From contig NC_089435.1 of assembly GCF_026210795.1 (NCBI RefSeq), positions 4,712,001 to 4,776,000 of the forward strand: 64,000 bases of DNA, written 5' to 3'. This document shows, in pieces, positions 11,590 through 22,291 of this stretch. The stretch comes from Rhizophagus irregularis (taxonomy: Eukaryota; Glomeromycota; Glomeromycetes; Glomerales; Glomeraceae). The translations under genes were made by a program, and so were the position numbers. The notes beneath the pieces were generated by a model that searched no databases, was not told the DNA's origin, and was given only the letters and a program-made list of their open reading frames with translations. The number at the start of each line of letters is the position of its first letter. The first letter of the stretch is position 1.

Positions 11590-13520
11590 CCCTATGACCG
11601 CGTGTTCGTCTTTGGTAATCCCATTCTTTAGATACTCCCTCTTTCATAAAAACTATAGAATTTAATCATAACGTTTTATTTGGTTTAGTTTGCCTACAAG
11701 AGATAAAACTGACTAAAAACTCAACCAGTTAATTTTTTTTCGACATGATACCAAATTGAATAATCAAAAAAGATGAAGATTTCTCGATTTGGTCAAATCT
11801 CGAAAAGTAGGACTATTTATATGGTGATATTATTAAATTCCTTTACCAATAATAGAAGTAATAACGAAGCAATAACAAAATAAACGACAAAAGAAATTCT
11901 TTCGCATTGTTAATACTAAGACAATAAGTTTTAGTTTCTTTCGACATATTACTAAACATTTATTTAACACGTTAATCAATATGCACCCAATACATTATTA
12001 TCCGTACGGTGACCCGAAGTCCGCGTGTCCGTTGCTGGTAATCGCTCTTTTCATAAGGACTATGGAATTTAATTATTTTGTCCTATTTAAGAGTTAAGAC
12101 TGACTAAACCGTAATCAGTTATAAATAAGTACCAATAAATTTCAAGATTTGATTTTTTTTAAATGGTTAAAATTTAAATTATCTTTCAAGGCCATACACA
12201 AAATCGATAATCGATTTGGTCAAATCTTGAAAATTAAGGCCATGATGATATTAAATTTCTTTAATAACAATAGAAATAACAATAGAAGTAATAACGAAGT
12301 AATAATGAAATAAACTACAAAAACGAAACCAAAATTTAAGAGAACATAGTATCTATATGATCCGAAGTTCGCGTGTCCGTTGCTGGTAATGTAACCAACA
12401 TGTCTTTAGCAACAGACACTGCTTTGAAATCCTACTACGAACTCTATGACCTCGCTGCTTAAAGACCTTAAATGATTACAATGAAGTAATAATCCATCCT
12501 TTGGGATGATTAGGACACTTTCTCCAGATTCCTATGGAATTTAATTATTTTGTCCTATTTAAGAGATAAAACTTACTAAACCTTAGTCAGTTAATTTGTT
12601 TTCAACACGACAGAGAATAAGGACCAAATCGATAATCAAAAAAATTAAGATTCTTGATTTGGTCAAATCTCGAAATGTGGGACTATTTTTACGGGAATTT
12701 CTTTACTAATAATAAAGTAATAATAGAAGTAATAACGAAGTAGACGATAGAGAAAAAAGACCAAATCAACAATCAAAAAGATTAAGATTCTTGATTTGGC
12801 CAAATCTCGAAAAGTGGGATCATTTTTATGGAAATTTTTTACTAATAATAGAAGTAATAATAGAAGTCGACAGAGAAAAAGGAATAAATCGATAATCAAA
12901 AAAGATTAAGATTCTCTAATTTGATCAAATCTCGAAAATTAGGCTATTTATATGGTGTTGATATTAAATTTCTTTATCAAATATATACCTAATAAGCTAA
13001 TATGAGGGTGTAATAAAAAAAAACAACGAAATAATAACGAAGTAAACTACAAAAAAGAAACCAAAATTTTAAGAAAACAGAGTATCAATATGACGCGAAG
13101 TCTGCGTGTCCGTTGCTGGTAGCCCATCCCTCTGGAATGGTTAGGACACTTTCTTCTTTCATAAAGACTCTATGGAATTTAATTATTTTGGCCCATTTAA
13201 GAGATAAAACTGACCAAACCTTAGTCAGTTAATTTGTTTTCAACACGATAGAGAATAAGGACCAAATCGATAATCAAAAAGATTGATTTCTCTGATTTAG
13301 TCAAATCTCGAAAAGTAGGGCCATTTATATGCTATTTTGCCCTATTTAAGAGATAAAACTGACTAAACCGTAATCAGTTAATTTGTTTTCAACACGACAG
13401 AGAAAAGTACCAAATCGATAATTGATTTGGTCAAATCTTGCAAAGTAGGGCTATTTATAAGGTGGTACCTTTACTACTGTAATAGGAGTAATAACGAAGT
13501 AATAATAGAAGTACTTACTG
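11590..13520. repeat. Complex degenerate tandem repeat array, about 1.9 kb
   Basis: At least four diverged long units occur, each opening with a variant of GCGTGTCCGTTGCTGGTAAT (near 11600, 12022, 12371 and 13104). Each unit continues with CTATGGAATTTAATTATTTT, then AAACTGACTAAACC...AGTCAGTTAATTTG, then CAAATCGATAATCAAAAAG, then GATTTGGTCAAATCTCGAAA, then a purine-rich AATAGAAGTAATAACGAAG. Units are roughly 300-400 bases and contain extra nested copies of an approximately 110-base subunit (around 12750-12980 and 13320-13450). The array is non-coding in all frames. It could be a local satellite or a decayed nested-repeat element. Confidence 0.8.
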
Positions 13521-13756
13521 ACGAAAAAAGCGAAGATCGAAATCTTTTTACCGGGGTATCATTAGTTCATTACAATCTTATCTCAACACTCAATGCCGTC
13601 TAATGTAATATTATCAAACTTTAGTAAGTTAACAAAGAAATCAATAATTAATTTTATTCTACAGCCAAATAGGATCATGCTTTTTTCATCATGCTGATAT
13701 TTTTTTATTAAGCTATAAATAAACTACCATTGCATAATTATTTTAATCAATAGTTT

Positions 13757-13790
13757 ATATCATCCGAACTGCTTCGCAGTTCGGTGATAT
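13757..13790. repeat. Strong palindrome / hairpin
   Basis: Arms ATATCA-T-CCGAACTGC and GCAGTTCGG-TGATAT pair perfectly except for one bulged T, with a three-base TTC loop. It is unusually GC-rich for its surroundings. It is not followed by a T-run as a terminator would be; function unknown. Confidence 0.8.
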
Positions 13791-14006
13791 TCTAACCCCC
13801 CTATCAAATAACTAATATTTACTAAACTTTTTATTACGTTATAGACTTAAGCTTAGAATTTTTACGCGACAGTATATAAGAAGACTTACTATATTTTACT
13901 CCTTTACATCCTTTTACACATCCTTTTACGGGGACTTTATCATTTTTTATAATATTATTACTATATATAAATATAAACGGTATAAACGCGAAATAAATCG
14001 CTTAAA

Positions 14007-14074
14007 GGAAATATCAAGGAATATCAAGGAATATCAAGGAATATCAGGAATATCAAGAAATAACAGGAATATCA
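14007..14074. repeat. Short tandem repeat, unit about 10 bases
   Basis: Six imperfect copies of GGAATATCAA in direct repeat; later copies lose or change one base. Confidence 0.85.
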
Positions 14075-15480
14075 TCACAAAGTACAATAATAACATACCT
14101 GAATAGGAATCACAGGCAGGTAACATAGGTTACGGGTACCTGACGGACCTAACACGGTAGTGATGGTACGGTCTCACGGACAATAGATATCATTGTCTAT
14201 AAACAGATGAGACAGATTTTGAATAAATAACCGAAACAATTAAACTGCGCGCGCTATTTGACACAATAATAAAAAATTAGTAACCAACATGCATAACACG
14301 ATTTAATCATTACCGTATTTATGTTCTAATAAATCTTACACGCAGCACGTGTATTGATTTACATTTATTAGATACTTGATGATACACTGACTTTGGTAAT
14401 ATTAAGGCGCACTTGCATTGATAACCTTTAATCTGCCAAATATTTTTTTTTTGTGAAACTTTTTTTAAATTTTTTAAATTTATAAACTATTTTTAACATT
14501 TTATTGGCGTAAACTGCGTCACATAGTCTATAAATATTTTAACATTTTAAGCAATAAAATCAAAAAATAAATTTACAATATTAAAAAAATGACGCAAATG
14601 AATGTGATTTATGAAACATAAATTTTTACCATTTGAAACTCTTTTTTAAATGATGTGAAATAGCAGGTGATCAACTGATATTTACATAATAAAAATAATA
14701 AACTTTTTTTAGTCGCACCTAAAGAAGATTAGTTTTTAGAACAAGTTTCGTGTTATCAATCAATTTTTTTTCAAAGAAAAAAAAAAAAGATATGGAAGTG
14801 AACATATGAAAGAAGAGGGCGTCCGTATTTAACCGATTTTAAGATCTAAAATTTTCCGACTTATCATTGATACAATAATGGTTTCCTTTTAATGGAAGTT
14901 ACTTTGTCAGAATACTGTGTATGAAACAACAATATGGATATTTTATTATCCGCAATAATGAGTGGAACTTTCCCAAATGAAGATAATCACCTATTAAATG
15001 TTGCTTTTAATTAAATATATATATTAAATTTATTTATTTTTTTTTATTTTTATTATTTTTATTGATTTTTATTGATTTTTTACGGTAAAATTTTTTTTTT
15101 TGCCTTAGTAATACGTCCATTATATGAATGTAAAAAAAAAAAGCAAAAATAAACTTTAAGTTTGGAACGTCACTTCCTTTTTTTACATTGAAAGTCGAAT
15201 TTTGATTCTCATAGTATAATAAATAACTCTTCTTTTTTTTTTTTTTTGCTTTTTCTAACGAAACCTTTTCTCCCATTATTTATCTATTTATGTTTAATTA
15301 TCATCTTTTTTTATATTTTTTAAACGAAAAAAAAAGAAATATTTGAGTTTTCTAATAACTTCTTGAAAATCAAAAAAGATTTTTAATATATTTATATATA
15401 TATATATATATATTATTATTTTATAAAATAAATTCATAAAAAAACAAGTTTTTTTTTTTTTTCAAAAACATGAAAAAAAA

Positions 15481-16464
15481 ATGACTAAAATAATTTCTAA
15501 TAATCCATTTTATTTATTTTATTTTACAATTCATGAATTAATGAAACCCTTTTCATTATGTTTAATGCTTGCATTCATTTTACCAAATTATATTTTATTC
15601 ATGATTTATGATTTCGAATTACAACAAACTTTACCTGATTTTCATCAATTAATAAAGGTAAGTTTAATTGAATCTAATCAAAAAAAAAAATATTAATATT
15701 TTATTAATATTTTATTTTTTTTATTTTTTTTCTTTTTTAGGAGAAGAAATCAATTGACGATTTCGGAGAAAGAAATGATTATATTCCAAATATTCAACAA
15801 AATTTAGAAAATTTAGAAATAATAATAAACAAAAACACATATATCAATCCAGATAATGAAATTAATCAAAAATATTGTCAAAATTCTCAATGCAAATTCT
15901 TATTCGTTTACTCAAATTCCGAACCAGAAACTAAAACAAATGTACAATTTATAAATACGTTCGCTCATTTAGCGAATAAATTAAATCGTACACTTGTTTT
16001 AACTAATGTTGGAACATCAAGAATTGATTCTTGTAATAAATTCCCTTTCGAGTTTTATTATAATATTGATTATTTAAAGGAGAAATTTCCAAATTTATCT
16101 TTAATATCACAAGATAATTTTCAATTTTGGACCAATGAAAGGATTGAAAAACCAAATTTTCATTATTTACACTTATCATCATCATCATCATCAACATCAT
16201 CATCATCCAATTCATCAAATGACGTTCCTATTGTAGAAGATATACAATTAGATAATGATGGAGGAGATATTAATTGTCTTAAAAATTTTGAAATGAATTA
16301 TAATAATTTCAATCCTTATCAAAAAATTCTTTTTAGATCAGATTTACTTTTAAAATCTTCTTATCGTAAAAATATTTCCAAATTTTTAATTTCAAATTTA
16401 AAAAATTCTAATTCAGAAATATTATTAATTAAAAATGAGATAAACAAAGAAATCTTTCCTTCTC

Positions 16465-16496
<32 letters not shown>

Positions 16497-17084
16497 ACTA
16501 CTACTACTACTACTTTATCAAATCCATATTCAGATAGTATTAATCATGAAACTTGGAAAATTAATGTGGCTTTAGAACCTTTTGTCGCAATTTATTGGAA
16601 AATGATTGATATAAATGATTCAAAAATTTTATCAGATTGTGCTAAAAAACTTATTAATACCTTAAAAATTTTAAAAGAAAATATTCATTATAATAATATA
16701 TATTTAGCAACAGATTATCCTGTTTCTTTGGATTTTATTCAATCTTCTTCTTCATCATATTCTTTTTCTTATCGTCAAACAAGACATTATCGTCGAGCAA
16801 TTCATTTATTAAATACAACAATGACAATTAATACTTGGTATTCTTTAAATGCTTTTGATAAAATTATTCGAAGGAAGGAGAATCTTGAAGAATTTAAGGG
16901 GAAAGGAATTACTAATATATTGGATAAATTAGTATGTACAAGTTCTGATTATTTTATTACTGCTCCTTCAGAATGTACTTTAAAATCTTCAAATAATTTT
17001 ATAAAAGATATTATTAATGTAAGAGAAAAATTATATTATGATTATGATAATCAAAAAATACAAAATATAATATCAAAATGGTAG
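15481..17084 (+). CDS. O-fucosyltransferase-like protein, divergent paralog (copy A)
   Basis: Exons 15481-15657 and 15741-17084 join at phase 0 (AAG|GTAAGT ... TTTTTAG|GAG) to 506 residues. Residues 23-45 are a single membrane span, predicting a type II Golgi/ER protein with a lumenal catalytic domain. The lumenal part has the family landmarks: YC-x3-C followed by KFLFVY, TLVLTNVG, FPFEFYYN, then YLATDYP and GITNILDKLV near the C-terminus. These resemble motifs of GDP-fucose protein O-fucosyltransferases (PF10250-like). The expected HWRME motif reads YWKMI (Lys at residue 346), so catalysis is doubtful. An (AAT)n/(ACT)n microsatellite adds a poly-Asn/poly-Thr insert before this motif. It is related to the copies at 29-33 kb and 42 kb. 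Confidence 0.7.
16466..16514 (+). repeat. Coding trinucleotide microsatellite (AAT)n(ACT)n
   Basis: Encodes the Asn-run and Thr-run in copy A. It is probably length-variable between isolates. Confidence 0.85.
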
Positions 17085-17587
17085 GCTTATATATATATAT
17101 ATATATGTAAAAAAAAAAATAGGGGGGGGGGAATAATAATAAAAGCGTATATTTGGGTAATTTACTGCGCCAAAATGTAAACAATTAGTGTCGATCATAG
17201 TGATCATTATTTTTTATATACCTATACAGTATTACCCCTTTTTATTCATGCAAAGTTCGTAAAGTAATATATATTTGTATAATTATTAGGGAATAGGATA
17301 ATTATTAATTTAAGGTTAAGATATTTTAGGGTGTAACGACTGTAACGCGCCCAAATCTTTTTTTTTCATTATTCAATAAAGAAAATCTACGTTTTGTTAT
17401 TTATAATATCTACAATTTTAGCTAGAAACATCTTTCGAGATATGATTATTCTAATAAATCAGAAAACTTTTGTAATACAATCGAATCTGTAAGTTCCATA
17501 TGAAAATTTATTTTAATAATGATAATTTTTTTTAGGTTGTTTATAAGTGTTTAGATCATCATAATTCTAGAAAATTATTTTATCTTA

Positions 17588-17719
17588 TCGCCATTTTCAA
17601 AATGATGTATTTTTACCGAACGAATGAATACAGGACGATTACAAGACAACAACCGGAAGTCAATCAGTCAAACGGATATTTGATAGGATACATCAGATAT
17701 ATCATTTTGAAAATGGTGA
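17588..17719. mobile_element. MITE-like inverted-repeat element, family 1 copy 1
   Basis: The left end TCGCCATTTTCAAAATGATG and the reverse complement of the right end, TCACCATTTTCAAAATGATA, are near-identical terminal inverted repeats of about 23 bases around a non-coding core; the total is about 132 bases. The left flank is TA and the right flank CA, suggesting a decayed TA target duplication as for Tc1/mariner-type elements. A second copy lies at 39245-39420. Confidence 0.65.
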
Positions 17720-20375
17720 CAAAAAATCATCTAAAATTTTATTTATAAAGAATTATTTTCAAATTTTTTATGAATTTTTTTTTTCTTGTAGGTAAAGAAA
17801 AACATCTTTTGATTTTTTTATGCATCACATTTCCGCATATGATCGCGTAAAAATATCGTACTTCTTCTTTATATCACACTTTTTAAATAAATACTTATAA
17901 ATACACGTTATTATGTATCAAAAATGGCTATATAAAAGAAGCGCAGAAATCTTTATATTAATATTTTATAACCGTTGTAGGATTTTTTTTTGAACATGTG
18001 GCGCAGTGACAAAAGTTAGTTTTGTAACTAGCTTTTTTGCATGGTTGCTTATTCTAAATGTTGACAGGGATATAACAAACGGAAACTGTAATATTGCGGT
18101 AGCTCATAACAGGATGGACTTTTTTACAAAGACAATACTGTATTATATATAGTAATATATTGACACATATATATATATATCCTAACCATCTGACACAAAT
18201 ATGAATTGCTGATACTTTTTACAATAACAAAAAAACGTATACTTTTTTTGCTTATTCATGTTCCTTGCATATATGACATATATGATATATGGTAGCATAT
18301 CAATGAAATTCGTAATTTTATTTGTTATTGTCAATTATAATTACGTGCTTTTCATTCTATAACAAACCAATAAGCTCGATAAAACGAGTGATTATTTTAT
18401 TCCCAAGATAGTATAGCTATGGCAATACCTTATAGTTGGATATTATGTGTGTAATTCAGGTACAGACTAAATTTAACAAAACATTACTGGATAAATCACA
18501 CATTAATTAAAGGATCCGTAGTTCCGTACGATTGTATCAATATTTTTTTTATTTTATTTTATATATAAGTAGGACTTAAAAAATGTCAATTGGGTTTAAA
18601 GGTCGTCTTTCGGATTTTAAATCTGATTCTATCCGATTCGGATTTAAATAACCGAATTTAATAAATCGGATATTATATCCGGATAATCGTTTGAATAAAT
18701 TCCGAAGAAGCCGAACGAATAGGATAAATTATATAACAAAATAAATCTAAATAAGTTATGTAGAAAAAACATTTGTATCATCTCGAGATACGGCCAAGTT
18801 TTCCAGAGCTTCTTTGACAAAGATACAAAAACGTGAAACGATTATTGTAGATGAACCTTAACACTCCTATTGATAGTTTCCCCGCAGAGATATTTTGATC
18901 CGATAAAATCAATGAATATGGGAAAATTAAGTAATAGTCATGAACATAACCCTAACTTCTGCTAAAAATTGTAATAAACCATTTATAAATAACTTTCCTT
19001 TCCTTGCAAATTCATTGGTTATAAGTGGTGTAATATTTTACTACACATATAGTATGTTTTTCGAACTGTACACATACAGTACGTTTTTGAGCTAATGCGA
19101 ACTGAATATATTTTACCTTTAATTTTTCCATGCAGATTTCGATTTATTTATGGATTATATAATATACTTTGCGGATATTGTTGAATCATGAATTCATCCA
19201 TGATATTAAAAAGAAATATTACACCGAATTCTCAACTATTTGCTCCGAATTTGTGACTTTTCAATTTTCTAATTTTTCTTGAAATATTGCAGCTATATTA
19301 TCATCCCTGCTGGCTTAAAATAAAATATTAAATTTGCATGGTTTTTTATCAGTTCAATATGCAAAAATAGCAACAAAAAAGGGACCATATTTCAAAAAGC
19401 AAGAATGTCATTTATTAAGATCCGTTTTTTCATTTAAAATCATTAACGGCGTAGAAAAAACATCAGTATTATAGCATTTTTTTATAATTTCTTATAATTT
19501 TTTATATTAATGTCAAGTTTTGTCAAATTCGATTCATTATCCATACGATTTGCTTAATATGCGTTCCTTTCTGGATAAAAAATCTGATGGGTATACAGAT
19601 ACAGATATTTTTGGGTATCACACAGCATTCGAATTAATCAAACACTTATGTCGTAACTCGTAAATTAATTCATAACAAATGTTTCACTGAATAAAATTTC
19701 GAGCACTGATATAATCAAAGTTGTGTAACGAATCTACAGTAGCTGCTTACATTTATAGTTCATAACGTAAAATTTATTTTGTACACTCATCATAGACGCG
19801 TGTAAATCCATTTCCAAAAAAGAACCGCTTTTTATTTAAAACAAGAACTCAATTATTTCGTTTATTTAAGACATCATCAGTATTTAATAAATTATATAAA
19901 TTATTTCATTGGATGATAATAAAAATATTGTTATTATCCACAAAAATTTTTTACAAAAGATTATAGGTAATACCACAGTACACACAGTACAATCAGTACA
20001 TGTACTCGATGGCGCAACATTCTTTATTTCAATAATAGTAAGACCGATGGAGGATATTTTGTGTATTTATACCGATAATGATTACAGCTCAGAACGGCTA
20101 GAACCGATGAACATCTTTACCTTGATAAGATTATAAATACATTTTTAAAAAAAAACTAATTAATAGAAATTTATATTTACTTATTGAAAAAAATATAATA
20201 CTTTAGAAATACAAAATCATTCTTTAATAAGGTTTTTTTTACACAGTAATTAATGGTTCAAAAAAGTCGTCTGCGTCAAATAAGTATTTGATCAACATAA
20301 ACCGGTTTTATATCTTTCTGTCTTACTATATCGGTAATTATCATGTGATAGTGCGTAACCATATAAAAATTTAAG

Positions 20376-20383
20376 TATAAATA
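20376..20383 (+). promoter_or_regulatory. TATA-box-like site of the second long F-box gene
   Basis: TATAAATA about 95 bases upstream of the ATG at 20475, followed by a T-rich leader. It is inferred by motif and spacing only. Confidence 0.4.
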
Positions 20384-20474
20384 GGGTCGAATCGCTTTTT
20401 TTTTTAAAAAAAAAAAATTTTAACTTTTTTTAGTCTCATAACCTAATTTTTTTCAATTTTTTTCTCAAGAAATC

Positions 20475-21944
20475 ATGCCTTCCGCTTTACCTTACGTTTG
20501 TTTATCAAATATTTTTCAACATATAGATAAAGATCAAAAATCATTATATTCTTGTGCATTTGTTAATAAACATTGGTGTGTGTCAGCTATACCAGAATTA
20601 TGGAGAAGTCCTTTTGAGAATCATCAAGAATCAAAAAGACAAATAGCTTTAATAAATACATATATCGCATGTCTTCCACAAGCGATTCAAAAAAGATTAC
20701 GGATTTCTTCAACTTTAACACAATCTGTCACTTTTAATTATCCTGCATATATAAGAAATATTCCAGTTAATCGAATATTCTTATCAGCTGCTGAATGGTG
20801 TAATTCTAAAATTGAAGCGGAAACACCACGGGAAAGAATGAAAAAAGAGTTAAGTAAAGCATTATGTAGGAATTTTTTGGGTCAAGCAGCATATATTGAT
20901 TGTTTAGATATTACCATAGCGAATGATTTTAATATCTTTCGACTTTATGGAGCATCTAATAAATTACCACAAATTCATACTTTAAAAGTTAATAATGAAT
21001 ATTATTCAGATCAATTTAAGACGATCTCAAAACTTTGTCAAAATATTCAATCATTAATTATAAGTCAAATGGAATATGTGAAACCTACAAATTATGGAGA
21101 TTTGGTGAAAATTATTCAAGTTCAACCAAAATTACAAGATCTTTCAATAGATTCTCATAATTTTGAAGGATTTAAAGTGGTTTGGAATGGACTTGTTAAT
21201 TCAGAATATGCAAAAAATTCTTTAACAAATTTAATTATCAAACATATTTATTTTGATTCAATCTTTTTTTCAAAATTTCTTCAACAATTAACTACATTTG
21301 AAAATTTAGAAAAGATTACCATTAAAAAATGGTTTATTGAAAAATTAAATCATCAAGAGATTCAATCATCTTTTAGAGAATTTAAAAAATTAAATACTAT
21401 AATAGTTAAACAATATGATTTACCTTTAAAAATTCTTGAACCAATTTTTCAATATTCAAGTTCTGCTCTTCATACTTTACAATTTATACATTTACAAAAT
21501 TATAATATTGAAACATTAATAGATTTATTATCAGATTATTGTCATAATCTTAAAAAATTTATAGCTCCAATGACAATACATCAAAGTATTAAAATTGAAA
21601 AATTATTTAAAGGTTGTCAACAATTAGAATATTTTCATATTTATCATCCAAATTTTGATTTAAAAAAAATTCATTTAATGAATCGTTCTCAATATAATGT
21701 TTGTGTTGCGATGGATGTTGATGATTATTTATTAAAATTGAAAAATACTTTTCCTGAAGGTTTGAAAACTTTTAAAGTTTATTTAAATTGGGTTTTTAGT
21801 CCTGATGTATTAGAAAAATTTCTTGATGGGTTAATGATTGGGAAAAATAATGGAATTTTGGAATTTCGTTTTAGTCAAGGTTTATCCGATGAACATTTGG
21901 AAATTATTAAAAAATTTCCCGAGAATAATGTTAAACTTATGTAG
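20475..21944 (+). CDS. F-box protein, long single-exon type
   Basis: An uninterrupted 489-residue frame beginning MPSALPYVCLSNIFQHI and carrying LYSCAFVNKHWC...IPELW, the F-box signature of the Rhizophagus expansion. It is expected to bind Skp1 through residues 3-45 and a substrate through the irregular leucine-rich C-terminal part. It is a paralog of the gene at 8338-9960, sharing the LPY.C, IP.LW and PFE landmarks but diverged over the rest. It is probably one of many such genes in the genome; the target is unknown. A TATA-like site lies at 20376. Confidence 0.85.
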   Translation: MPSALPYVCLSNIFQHIDKDQKSLYSCAFVNKHWCVSAIPELWRSPFENHQESKRQIALINTYIACLPQAIQKRLRISSTLTQSVTFNYPAYIRNIPVNRIFLSAAEWCNSKIEAETPRERMKKELSKALCRNFLGQAAYIDCLDITIANDFNIFRLYGASNKLPQIHTLKVNNEYYSDQFKTISKLCQNIQSLIISQMEYVKPTNYGDLVKIIQVQPKLQDLSIDSHNFEGFKVVWNGLVNSEYAKNSLTNLIIKHIYFDSIFFSKFLQQLTTFENLEKITIKKWFIEKLNHQEIQSSFREFKKLNTIIVKQYDLPLKILEPIFQYSSSALHTLQFIHLQNYNIETLIDLLSDYCHNLKKFIAPMTIHQSIKIEKLFKGCQQLEYFHIYHPNFDLKKIHLMNRSQYNVCVAMDVDDYLLKLKNTFPEGLKTFKVYLNWVFSPDVLEKFLDGLMIGKNNGILEFRFSQGLSDEHLEIIKKFPENNVKLM

Positions 21945-22291
21945 ATTTGGGATTAATAATATACAATATATTAAATATTATAATTATAATTACTTTTTCT
22001 TTTTTTTCTTTTTTCTTTTTGAATGGAATGGTTTAAAGAAAGAAATAATGTTAAATTAAAAATCTTTTGTTTTCTTTTTTGTTTTTTTGATTTTATGTAT
22101 ATTATTATTATATATATATATATATATATATTTCTTGTAATATTTGTAAATTGTAATTTTGATAAATTTGTTGATCTAAGGTAGTGATCTGCGAGATTAT
22201 AAAAAAAGATGGAAAAAATAAAAAAAAAACCAGTATAAAAATATAGTACCTTTTTTTTTTATTAGCAATAACATAATGTGATGAAGAAAAA
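21945..22291. other. Intergenic between same-strand genes
   Basis: T-rich, with an (AT)n tract near 22110-22130. It contains the 3' end of the F-box gene and the promoter of the elongation factor gene. Confidence 0.5.

Larger units (their letters stand above)
13521..15480. other. Intergenic with small repeats
   Basis: No gene seen. It holds a strong palindrome and a short tandem repeat, listed separately. The last 400 bases are T-rich with an (AT)n tract and probably form the promoter of the O-fucosyltransferase-like gene that follows. Confidence 0.4.
17085..20474. other. Intergenic, about 3.4 kb
   Basis: Holds one MITE-like element (17588-17719). At 18600-18720 there is a cluster of CGGAT/ATCCG motifs including the palindrome CGGATATTATATCCG (18667-18681). 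A 75-codon frame at 19909-20136 lacks an ATG at its start and looks accidental or relic. Confidence 0.4.

Noticed and set aside
13757-13790. Transcription terminator hypothesis for the palindrome
   Set aside because: Stem-loop plus T-run terminators are bacterial; there is no T-run after the stem and no gene ends nearby.
18600-18720. CGGAT-rich cluster as a binding-site array
   Set aside because: Spacing and orientation are irregular and no adjacent promoter is visible, so a regulatory role is unsupported.
19909-20136. 75-codon + strand frame with a protein-like second half
   Set aside because: It begins at TTG, not ATG, and no family or exon partner is visible.
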